In this document: one piece after another, positions 8,789 to 16,146 of the stretch
How positions within the stretch are numbered: position 1 is the first letter of the stretch
How the letters are laid out: the number at the start of each line of letters is the position of its first letter
Origin: an uncultured Saprospiraceae bacterium
GTDB lineage: Bacteria > Bacteroidota > Bacteroidia > Chitinophagales > Saprospiraceae
Reading direction: 5' to 3'
Assembly (NCBI GenBank): GCA_937928405.1
Contig: CALFWZ010000079.1
Location: 1-64,000 of the forward strand
Length of the DNA stretch: 64,000 nt
Notes under the pieces: model-generated
Databases searched by the model: none
Seen by the model: the letters and a program-made list of their open reading frames with translations, nothing else
Told to the model about the DNA's origin: nothing
Made by a program: the position numbers and the translations under genes

Positions 8789-8818
8789 ACTTTCTGCTTC
8801 GTTGGATAAGCAAGAAGT
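8789..8818 (+). promoter_or_regulatory. Bulged hairpin between the nusG-like and sbnA-like genes
   Basis: ACTTTCTGCTT pairs with AAGCAAGAAGT with two single-base bulges around an 8-nt loop, in the 140-nt spacer. It is weaker than the other spacer hairpins; no T run follows. Confidence 0.35.
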
Positions 8819-8883
8819 AAGTTGGTGATGATAAAATTTTCCTCATTAAATCATTCCATTTTCCAATCATTTAATTATTTATT

Positions 8884-9870
8884 ATGCTGAAAAATATTCT
8901 TCATAAGGTTGGTAATACTCCAATGGTTTCTGTTGAGATAGACACCAAAGAAAATTTAAAAATATTTGCTAAGCTAGAATATTACAACCCAACAGGTAGT
9001 ATAAAAGATCGAGCTGCTTCATATATTTTGAATCATTTGCTGCAAAAGAAGATTATATCTCATTCCACCACAATTGTAGAGTCTTCTTCAGGAAATTTTG
9101 GTGTGGCATTATCAGCTTATGCTAAATTGTATGGATTGAAATTTATTTGCATCATAGATAAGACGACCTTGCCTATTAATGAGGAGCTTATGAAACTCTA
9201 CGGGACAGAAGTCATATGTATAGATAAACCTGATCCATATGGAGGTTATTTGTTAAATAGAATAGCAAAAGTAAAGGAAATTGTAGAAAATACCGAAGAT
9301 GTTTATTGGGTCAATCAATATGGTAATAAGTTAAATGCACTAGCTTATTTTAATACAATAGGTGAGGAGATTTGTTCAGAGGTCCCCGATAAGAAAGTGG
9401 ATTATTTGTTCGTTGGGGTTAGCTCAGGAGGAACCATAACTGGAATTTCAAATAAAGTAAAACAACGCAATCCAGATGCCCAAGTGATCGCGGTTGACGT
9501 AGAAGGATCTATCATATTTGATGGAAAACCTAGGAAGCGATTTATCCCTGGTATAGGTTCGAGTATGAAACCCAGTATTCTTAGTTATGCAAAAATAGAT
9601 GATGTTGTTACAGTGGATGAGGAAGAAACAATATCCGCTTGCAAGGATTTATTCCAAAAACATAATTTACTCGTAGGAGGATCTTCTGGGTCTGTGATTG
9701 CAGGCATTGATAAATATTTTGATAAATATCCAGTAAAGGAAGAGGTGAATATCGTATGTGTATTTGCCGATACTGGAAGTAAATACTTAAGTACTTTATT
9801 TAACAATGAATGGTGTATGATGGTTAGAGAAAAAACCAAAAAGCGAGAACTTTTATCCACGCTTAAGTAA
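8884..9870 (+). CDS. sbnA: SbnA-like PLP enzyme for 2,3-diaminopropionate synthesis
   Basis: A 328-residue fold-type II PLP enzyme of the cysteine synthase/cystathionine beta-synthase family. NPTGSIKDRAA (35-45) holds the Schiff-base Lys41, SSSGNFG (67-73) binds the substrate carboxylate and VSSGGTITG is the phosphate-binding Gly loop. On sequence alone it could be a cysteine synthase. The SbnB-like gene 45 nt downstream makes it N-(2-amino-2-carboxyethyl)-L-glutamate synthase, which joins O-phosphoserine and glutamate in the first step to 2,3-diaminopropionate, as in staphyloferrin B and viomycin/capreomycin pathways. The third gene, a carbamoyltransferase, supports a specialised-metabolism role. 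The family is certain; the exact reaction is inferred from the gene pair. Confidence 0.85.
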   Translation: MLKNILHKVGNTPMVSVEIDTKENLKIFAKLEYYNPTGSIKDRAASYILNHLLQKKIISHSTTIVESSSGNFGVALSAYAKLYGLKFICIIDKTTLPINEELMKLYGTEVICIDKPDPYGGYLLNRIAKVKEIVENTEDVYWVNQYGNKLNALAYFNTIGEEICSEVPDKKVDYLFVGVSSGGTITGISNKVKQRNPDAQVIAVDVEGSIIFDGKPRKRFIPGIGSSMKPSILSYAKIDDVVTVDEEETISACKDLFQKHNLLVGGSSGSVIAGIDKYFDKYPVKEEVNIVCVFADTGSKYLSTLFNNEWCMMVREKTKKRELLSTLK

Positions 9871-9915
9871 TGTTTCTCCTGCTTTATTATTCCACAAATA
9901 ATACACAAAATTGAT

Positions 9916-10884
9916 ATGGTTTATTTGAACGAAAATGATATTCTAGATTTGCCTTTTTCATGGGGTGAGACTATAAAAGTGATTGAGAAATCGGTTGATT
10001 GTATTGATAAAAATGATTTTGCTCAACCTATTAAAAGTTACTTGCGCTACAATGATCTCACGAATAGGATTATTTCTATGCCCGCTTATATCGGAGGAGA
10101 GACTCCTCGGTCTGGATTAAAGTGGATTGCAAGCTTTCCTGATAATATTAACAAAGGAATTACAAGGGCTCATAGCGTAATCGTGCTCAACGAATATGAT
10201 AATGGTGTCCCCTCTTGTATCATCAACAGTAGTTCTATTTCTTCGATTAGGACGGCCTCGGTAAGTGGGTTCATGATTGATCAGTTTGTAAAACACAGAC
10301 AATCTAAAAAACTCAAAGTAGGAATCACCGGCATTGGTCCAATTGGTATTAACCACTTGCTGATGTGTAGGGATATTCTAAAGGAAAATCTCTCGGAATT
10401 AATGCTCTATGATTTAAGAGAAATTGATTTAAATAAAATCCCAAAAGATCTACACGATAAAATAACGGTGGTAGATTCTTGGCAAGAAGCTTACACGGAC
10501 GCAGATATTTTTATTACCTGTACCGTGTCTAAAAAAAGGTATATAAATAATAAACCGAAGCCAGGATCTTTACATCTCAACGTTTCTCTAAGAGATTATA
10601 AAGAAGATGTCTTCCCTTATTTTAAGGATGCCATGATTGTCGATAGTTGGGAAGAGGTATGCAGAGAAAATACAGATATTGAAAACTTTCATCTCGAATG
10701 TGGCCTGAACAAACCTTCCGTTAAAAACATGCAGGATTTATTGCATGAGCATTTTTGGAATTCGATATCTACCACCCAATCCATTATGTTCAATCCTATG
10801 GGAATGGCAATTTTTGACATTGCTATATCTGACTACTTTTTAAAGTTAGCAGAACAAAATAATAAAGGTTTTATATTAGACTAA
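9916..10884 (+). CDS. sbnB: SbnB-like dehydrogenase (ornithine cyclodeaminase family)
   Basis: A 322-residue member of the ornithine cyclodeaminase/mu-crystallin family. Visible hallmarks are the N-terminal domain ending in HSVIVLNEYDNGVPSCIINS, the SSIRTASVSG segment, and a Rossmann domain with GITGIGPIGINHL (Gly-rich NAD site) and DIFITCTVSKKR. SbnB oxidatively hydrolyses the SbnA product with NAD to give L-2,3-diaminopropionate and 2-oxoglutarate. Being directly behind the sbnA-like gene is the usual arrangement for this pathway. The diaminopropionate should feed the carbamoyltransferase that follows and, through it, the NRPS. Confidence 0.87.
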   Translation: MVYLNENDILDLPFSWGETIKVIEKSVDCIDKNDFAQPIKSYLRYNDLTNRIISMPAYIGGETPRSGLKWIASFPDNINKGITRAHSVIVLNEYDNGVPSCIINSSSISSIRTASVSGFMIDQFVKHRQSKKLKVGITGIGPIGINHLLMCRDILKENLSELMLYDLREIDLNKIPKDLHDKITVVDSWQEAYTDADIFITCTVSKKRYINNKPKPGSLHLNVSLRDYKEDVFPYFKDAMIVDSWEEVCRENTDIENFHLECGLNKPSVKNMQDLLHEHFWNSISTTQSIMFNPMGMAIFDIAISDYFLKLAEQNNKGFILD

Positions 10885-10906
10885 CAAAATACTTTTCTTT
10901 ATCAAC

Positions 10907-10921
10907 TGGCTGGTCTAGCCA
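10907..10921 (+). promoter_or_regulatory. Short hairpin before the carbamoyltransferase gene
   Basis: TGGCT-GGTCT-AGCCA, a 5-bp stem ending 16 nt before the start codon. It is short enough to be chance. Confidence 0.3.
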
Positions 10922-10937
10922 AAATAAGTTAAACAAT

Positions 10938-11966
10938 ATGAATTTTATAGACTTAAGAAATTATAACAAGGAAACGCTTGAAAATATCCTCAATCGTTCT
11001 GGTGCTATAAAGACAGGTTCCTTGGATGCACAAGGAGCACTAAAAAATAAAAATATTGGTTTGTTATTCGCCTCGGCTTCGACCAGGACCAGAGTGTCAT
11101 TTGAAGTAGGTATTAATAGAATGGGAGGGAATCCTATTTATTTAAGAACGGCTGATTTGCAATTGTCTAACCATGAAAGTTTTAAAGATACCGCCTCTGT
11201 CCTTGGACGATATTTAGATGGTATTGTTATCCGGATGTATGATATGGAAAAATATGGGTGGGGAAGAGCAACGCAGGAGATCTTTGCTAAATATGCGGGA
11301 ATTCCAGTGATTAATGGCTTGGATGATCAAGATCATCCGTGTCAAGTAATGGCAGATCTACTTACCTTAAAAGAAAAATTTAACAATAATATCACAGATA
11401 AGAAAATTTTGTTTACGTGGGCTTTCGCAGAACGACAAAAATCTCCAGGTGTTCCACACTCTATGTTGACGGCTGCTTCTACGCTTGGCATGGATATCAC
11501 GTTTGCTTACCCTGAAGGATTTGAGTTAGACGAGCGCTACGTTCAAAGTGCTAAAGCAGCAATGGCCGTTTCTGGCGGTAAACTTAGTTTTTCTAACAAT
11601 CTAATGGAAGCGTCTCAAGGAGCAGATGTTATATATGCTAAGAGCTGGAAAGCATTGTCAAAAACAAAAGAAGAAGATAAAGCATTGAGAGGTCAATACA
11701 GAGATACTTGGAGGATTTCAGATAAACATTTTTTGGAAGCTAATCGCAACGCTTTATTTATGAATTGTCTGCCAATTATAAGAGGAGAACAAGCAACGAA
11801 AGAAGTAATTGATAGACCTGATTCAATTCTTTATGATGAAGCAGAAAATAGACTCTATGCTCAGCAAGGTGTTCTCTCTTATCTCTTTGAAGATGATACC
11901 GAAAAAGCCGCTAAGGTTAATATTTGGAATACCGTAGATAGCATGAATGGGGCAGGTGTTGTCTAA
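10938..11966 (+). CDS. Ornithine-carbamoyltransferase-family enzyme, probable diaminopropionate carbamoyltransferase
   Basis: A 342-residue transcarbamylase. The carbamoyl-phosphate motif STRTR is at 48-52 and HPCQ at 133-136, both intact. The amino-acid side differs from true ornithine carbamoyltransferase: the usual ornithine-binding DxxxSMG is replaced by DVIYAKSW, as in acetyl- or succinyl-ornithine-type enzymes, and the HCLP motif reads NCLP. A substrate other than ornithine is therefore likely. Standing directly after the sbnA/sbnB pair, the enzyme most plausibly carbamoylates the beta-amino group of 2,3-diaminopropionate to give beta-ureidoalanine (albizziine), the step assigned to VioL/CmnL in viomycin and capreomycin. 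Arginine biosynthesis is less likely because no arg genes are near. Family certain, substrate inferred. Confidence 0.82.
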   Translation: MNFIDLRNYNKETLENILNRSGAIKTGSLDAQGALKNKNIGLLFASASTRTRVSFEVGINRMGGNPIYLRTADLQLSNHESFKDTASVLGRYLDGIVIRMYDMEKYGWGRATQEIFAKYAGIPVINGLDDQDHPCQVMADLLTLKEKFNNNITDKKILFTWAFAERQKSPGVPHSMLTAASTLGMDITFAYPEGFELDERYVQSAKAAMAVSGGKLSFSNNLMEASQGADVIYAKSWKALSKTKEEDKALRGQYRDTWRISDKHFLEANRNALFMNCLPIIRGEQATKEVIDRPDSILYDEAENRLYAQQGVLSYLFEDDTEKAAKVNIWNTVDSMNGAGVV

Positions 11967-12035
11967 AGCTTTCGATCAACGATTTTGATTACAACAGATT
12001 AAATCCTCAAAAATAATTATTCAAAATTTATAATC

Positions 12036-13007
12036 ATGGATACACAGCAACTTAACCAATTTGCCGTTAAGGCAACCCCTCCATCCAAAAAACTACCTTA
12101 TACCATTAGAGGAAATAAAGAGATGGATGTCTTTGCCTTTGGAACGGAGCATAAAGAATATCTCAATGAGACGCTACTCGAGCATGGAGCTGTTTTGCTG
12201 AGAGGATTCAACATTAATGGAGCCCAGGATTTTAGCAAATTGTTTAAGATCATTACTGCTGGTGATGCGATAGAATATAAAAACCGAACCTCACCCAGAG
12301 AAAAAGTTTTTGATAATGTATATACCTCTACCTCTCATCCCAAAGATCAGATGATTCATATGCATACCGAAAATTCTTACTCGAAGGTATATAATCGAAT
12401 CATATCTTTCTACTGTCTTACTCCTCCCGACGAAAGAGGACAAACACCGATAGCTGATGAACGTAAAATTCCAGCTGTGTTAGGTCCTGAAATCGCTGAA
12501 AAATTTCGCAGTAAAGGCGTAAAATATGTCAGAAACTCCATGCCAGGTGTAGGCTTAGATTGGAAAGTTATTTTTCAAACAGATGATAAAGAACAGGTAA
12601 ACAACTATCTCAATGCCAATAATTATAAGTACGAATGGGTGACCGATAGTCACCTAAGACTTGAGTGGGTACTTCCTGCTTTTCAAAAACATCCGCTTAC
12701 GGGTGAGGATATGTGGTTTAACCATATGTACTTCGGACTCAAAGCCCTTTACCATCCCAGTGTGTTAGAATTTTTTGAGGAAAAAAATCTTCCGTTTGCT
12801 ACTTATTATGGCGATGGAACGGAAATAGAAGAGGAAGTAGTTGTGCAGTTAAAACAATTTTATGAAGAGCAATGTATCGTGTTTGATTGGCAAAAAAATG
12901 ATTTCTTATTGTTGGATAATATGATGTATTCACATGGAAGAATGCCTTTCAACGGAAAGCGAAAAATCTTGACGGCTATGGGACAACCATACGATATGAT
13001 AGGATAA
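12036..13007 (+). CDS. TauD/SyrP-like Fe(II)/2-oxoglutarate dioxygenase
   Basis: A 323-residue non-haem iron oxygenase of the TauD/TfdA superfamily. The facial triad is visible as His110-x-Glu112 in MHTENSYS and distal His300 in SHGRMPFNGKRKI, with Arg309 placed to bind 2-oxoglutarate. The HxE form (Glu instead of Asp) is found in amino-acid hydroxylases that act on free or carrier-bound residues in NRPS pathways, such as SyrP and AsnO. Two of the A domains downstream have Asn-type pockets, so beta-hydroxylation of Asn is the simplest reading; another residue or the acyl chain is possible. The SbnB step releases 2-oxoglutarate, its co-substrate. It belongs to the early group of precursor genes, with 69- and 43-nt spacers. 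Confidence 0.85.
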   Translation: MDTQQLNQFAVKATPPSKKLPYTIRGNKEMDVFAFGTEHKEYLNETLLEHGAVLLRGFNINGAQDFSKLFKIITAGDAIEYKNRTSPREKVFDNVYTSTSHPKDQMIHMHTENSYSKVYNRIISFYCLTPPDERGQTPIADERKIPAVLGPEIAEKFRSKGVKYVRNSMPGVGLDWKVIFQTDDKEQVNNYLNANNYKYEWVTDSHLRLEWVLPAFQKHPLTGEDMWFNHMYFGLKALYHPSVLEFFEEKNLPFATYYGDGTEIEEEVVVQLKQFYEEQCIVFDWQKNDFLLLDNMMYSHGRMPFNGKRKILTAMGQPYDMIG

Positions 13008-13050
13008 TAAGAATAAAATACATCTCTAAACAAAAATTAAATTATAAGAA

Positions 13051-13854
13051 ATGGATCATTTAAATGTAATTGTTCCCTATCGAAACCGAGAAGAGCATAA
13101 AAAAAATCTAATTAACGTTTTATATAAACATCTAGAAAATAGCGAAGTAGCATCTTTTCGAATTTATGTGGTAGAACAAGCGGATGATCAGCCTTTTAAT
13201 AAAGGTTGTTTATTGAATATTGGTTTTTTAGAGACTTATAAAAGTGAGAACGATTATTATTGTTTTAATGATGTTGACACACTGCCAAAGTCCGAAGAAG
13301 CCAAATATCAAAGACCACCTAAAAATACGATTGTTCATCCATATGGACATTGGCATTGCTTAAGCAATATATTTTGTGTAGATGCAGAGGCATGGAGAAA
13401 TATGAATGGATTTTCCACTAAATATTGGGGTTGGGGATATGAAGATACTGATGCTCTATTGCGAGCCAAGGTGGGTGGTGTAAATGTAGTGCGAACTGGT
13501 TTTACAGAAAGATTCAAATCTAATGTCTACTTCGAAACGGATAACCAAACGCCAGAAGAGGTAGGCCGGAAAATGGGAAAAATGAGCGCCAAAATAAATC
13601 AATCGCTTTTTTACAATTCCTTTATTAGTTCAGAAAATATCCTTGATGAAGGATTGACAACCACTGAATATGATATCTTAGGCAAACAAGAATTTGCTAA
13701 CTATACACTAATTCAATGTACGGTCAAAAATAAGAACGAATCTGCCCGGTACATTGATACAGCCGAAGATTTCTTTGCTTATGCTAATAAGATAAATACT
13801 TCTAAAAGAAGAAGTCGAAAGCTAAGTGAATGGAAAAAGGCCGCAGCACAGTAA
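13051..13854 (+). CDS. GT7-type glycosyltransferase (animal beta-1,4-galactosyltransferase-like)
   Basis: A 267-residue GT-A enzyme with the signature of the animal beta4GalT family: VPYRNREEH at 8-16, FNKGCLLNIGF at 49-59, the metal-binding DVD (74-76) in FNDVDTLP, and WGWGYEDTD (126-134), which in beta4GalT is WGWGGEDDD and forms the acceptor and catalytic loop. There is no membrane anchor, so it should be cytosolic. Family 7 is best known from animals; a copy between NRPS precursor genes and the peptide exporter is unusual. It probably adds a hexose or N-acetylhexosamine to the peptide or to a sugar already on it. It is set apart from the other glycosyltransferases (48.6 kb onward). Confidence 0.82.
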   Translation: MDHLNVIVPYRNREEHKKNLINVLYKHLENSEVASFRIYVVEQADDQPFNKGCLLNIGFLETYKSENDYYCFNDVDTLPKSEEAKYQRPPKNTIVHPYGHWHCLSNIFCVDAEAWRNMNGFSTKYWGWGYEDTDALLRAKVGGVNVVRTGFTERFKSNVYFETDNQTPEEVGRKMGKMSAKINQSLFYNSFISSENILDEGLTTTEYDILGKQEFANYTLIQCTVKNKNESARYIDTAEDFFAYANKINTSKRRSRKLSEWKKAAAQ

Positions 13855-14073
13855 AAAAAACGATAAGGACCAATTTGTAAATAACTTGAGCCTTGCTATT
13901 CTAAATTACCTTTATTTAAAAATCAAAAAAACATTTTTTTTAACTTAAGGGGATTCACAAAAAAAAGTCTGTATAACGTACACTGCAATATGTCTAAACA
14001 CATATACTTGCCCGGTAAATCGTTTGTCGACTAATATTTAATATCTCGGAATCTCCTCAAAAATTACCTTTTT
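13855..14073 (+). promoter_or_regulatory. 219-nt spacer with inverted repeats before the exporter gene
   Basis: ATATGT-CTAAAC-ACATAT makes a small hairpin near 13990-14007. AGGGGATTC (13948-13956) can pair with GAATCTCCT (14049-14057) across about 92 nt. The spacer is long for this cluster and could hold an internal promoter, but I find no exact TAnnTTTG box in it. Confidence 0.35.
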
Positions 14074-16056
14074 ATGGAAAATTTTATATCTCAATCTGGA
14101 TACTATTTTGGATTTGTGCTAATTGGAATTGCATTAATCTATGCCCTGACAGTAGTAGTCCAAATTATAAAAGGAAAAAGGTCTAAAGCGTATTCTTCAG
14201 AGAAATTGCGAGAATATTTTATGGGCTTTCTTGCACTTATCCCTGCTCTTATAGGAGTTTGGTTAATGCCATTCGCATCGAATAGTACAGAATTTTTACC
14301 ACTGAGCTCTCCAGAGTATTATCAGATTGATCCTATTGTGGGATTTGCAATGTTTTCGATTGTTCTTTTTTATGGAATCACTCAACTTTCAGTCTTCTTC
14401 CCACACAAGAATAAGTATACTAATATTATTCCATCTCTACTTATTCTGACGACCTTGCCTGGTTTAGCTAGTTCTTCATTGGTCATAATTATTAACCAAT
14501 TTGTAACTGGTGCAGGCCATGTGAGTTATTTGTTTTCACTGTTTTTAATTAGTAGCTATATTTTAGTGCTGACATCAAGAATAAGTGGAAGGAAAGTGGC
14601 AGTACTTGGTAATATGATTGCCCATGATCTTAATATGAAAATCTTTAAAAATATTTTCAAATTTTCATATCGTAAATATGAAAAGGTGGCCAGTGGTAAG
14701 TTATACACGATCTTAAATGATGACATAGGAGCCTTGTTTTTCTTTTCACAGATGTTGCCAGGGTTATATAGCTCCATTATTACCATTGTCGTAGTAAGTC
14801 TTTATTTATGGACTATTAGTTTTACAGGTTCTATGTTGCTCTTGGGAATATCTGCCTCAATTATGGTTTTTCAAAATTTCTTTACCGGATCTATGAAGGA
14901 TGCTTGGATTCATGCCAGACAGACTAGAGAAGGATTTACAGACGTGATTACTGGATTGGTAAATGGGTTCAAAGAGTTAGTGGTACATGGAGTAAAACGA
15001 AAAGAATACCTTGTTGACTTAGAGGAGGGTAGCGAAGAATTTTACACGGCTCACCGAGAAGCTATGTATGTTGATATCGATAAAACAATTTATGCTAACC
15101 TTGCCTTTACCTTTGCGATTGGTACTTCTTGTTTGATATTTCCTATTGTGTTAAATCTAGAAAAAGAATTAATTACAACTTTCGTAATCACTATGTTGTA
15201 TTTATGGGGCCCAATGAGTGGAATTATTGGTGCTATCCCTAGTATTATGAGAGTACAAGTATCTAGAGGACGTATCAATGACTTTCTTGCTAATATGGAT
15301 TCTGCATCTCTTACTTATGAAGATAATTCTGAAGTTGCCTCAACCCAAATCGTCCAAAAGGTAAAAGCAGTAGATGTTTGTTTTACGTATGATGAAGAAG
15401 ATGAAGAAGCCAGCTTAATAGGCCCTGTTAATATGGAAGCGAATAATGGCGAAGTAACATTTATCATTGGTGGCAATGGTAGTGGAAAGACCACCTTCTT
15501 AAAAGTTTTAATTGGTTTGTATAAAGCCTTCAGAGGCAAAATTTTAATTGATGGACAGCATATCGACCAATTGAATCTAGGGGAGTATTTCTCTATTATT
15601 TACAGCGATTTTTATTTGTACAAGAAAATTTATGGTATCAAACCTGAAAAACTTAGTCAGGTAAACGAATGGATAAAAACATTAGGATTAGATGGGAAAG
15701 TAACTATTGAAGATGGTGCTTTCTCCACTATTAACTTATCTAAAGGACAGCGTAAGCGTCTATCTATTTTGAGATCTTATTTAGAAGATCGTCCAATCAT
15801 TATTTATGATGAATGTGCAGCTGATTTAGATCCTGAATTTAAAGATTTCTTTTACAATGTTTTATTAACGCAAATGAAGAAAGAAGATAAAGTAGTTATC
15901 ATTATTTCTCATGATGACGGATACTTCTCGGTAGCTGACAGAATATACAAGATGGAAATGGGTAAGTCGAGATTGCTAAAAGCTAATGATGAACACGAGA
16001 ACCTTTTTGAAAGTGTTCAAGAGGAAGAATATTCCTCAAATGGAGCAATAGTTTAA
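14074..16056 (+). CDS. Cyclic-peptide/siderophore ABC exporter (SyrD/PvdE type)
   Basis: A 660-residue half transporter with membrane domain and ATPase fused. Residues 1-400 hold several hydrophobic segments; the N-terminal extension with extra helices is longer than in a standard exporter and fits the cyclic-peptide export family. The ATPase has Walker A GGNGSGKTT, the family's unusual signature LSKGQRKRL in place of LSGGQ, and Walker B PIIIYDECAADLDP, followed by ISHDD. These features match SyrD and PvdE, which move non-ribosomal lipopeptides or siderophore precursors across the inner membrane. TolC- and HlyD-like genes at the far end of the cluster could complete the route through the envelope. 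A hairpin (16089) follows the gene. Confidence 0.9.
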   Translation: MENFISQSGYYFGFVLIGIALIYALTVVVQIIKGKRSKAYSSEKLREYFMGFLALIPALIGVWLMPFASNSTEFLPLSSPEYYQIDPIVGFAMFSIVLFYGITQLSVFFPHKNKYTNIIPSLLILTTLPGLASSSLVIIINQFVTGAGHVSYLFSLFLISSYILVLTSRISGRKVAVLGNMIAHDLNMKIFKNIFKFSYRKYEKVASGKLYTILNDDIGALFFFSQMLPGLYSSIITIVVVSLYLWTISFTGSMLLLGISASIMVFQNFFTGSMKDAWIHARQTREGFTDVITGLVNGFKELVVHGVKRKEYLVDLEEGSEEFYTAHREAMYVDIDKTIYANLAFTFAIGTSCLIFPIVLNLEKELITTFVITMLYLWGPMSGIIGAIPSIMRVQVSRGRINDFLANMDSASLTYEDNSEVASTQIVQKVKAVDVCFTYDEEDEEASLIGPVNMEANNGEVTFIIGGNGSGKTTFLKVLIGLYKAFRGKILIDGQHIDQLNLGEYFSIIYSDFYLYKKIYGIKPEKLSQVNEWIKTLGLDGKVTIEDGAFSTINLSKGQRKRLSILRSYLEDRPIIIYDECAADLDPEFKDFFYNVLLTQMKKEDKVVIIISHDDGYFSVADRIYKMEMGKSRLLKANDEHENLFESVQEEEYSSNGAIV

Positions 16057-16088
16057 CGGACTTATCTAGTATCGATTTGGCTTATCTG

Positions 16089-16113
16089 AAGATTGTCTCT
16101 TTGAGACAATCTT
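16089..16113 (+). promoter_or_regulatory. Perfect hairpin between exporter and FtsX permease genes
   Basis: AAGATTGTCTC-TTT-GAGACAATCTT, an 11-bp perfect stem 33 nt before the next start codon. A T run begins about 8 nt past it, so it may be a partial terminator or attenuator inside the operon. Confidence 0.6.
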
Positions 16114-16146
16114 AGCCAGATTTTTTATTAATCATTTTAATTTTCA

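Noticed and set aside
8884..9870. Housekeeping cysteine synthase
   Set aside because: The motifs would allow it, but the SbnB-like gene directly behind points to diaminopropionate synthesis.
10938..11966. Arginine-pathway ornithine carbamoyltransferase
   Set aside because: The ornithine motif SMG is absent, HCLP reads NCLP, and the neighbours are diaminopropionate and NRPS genes.
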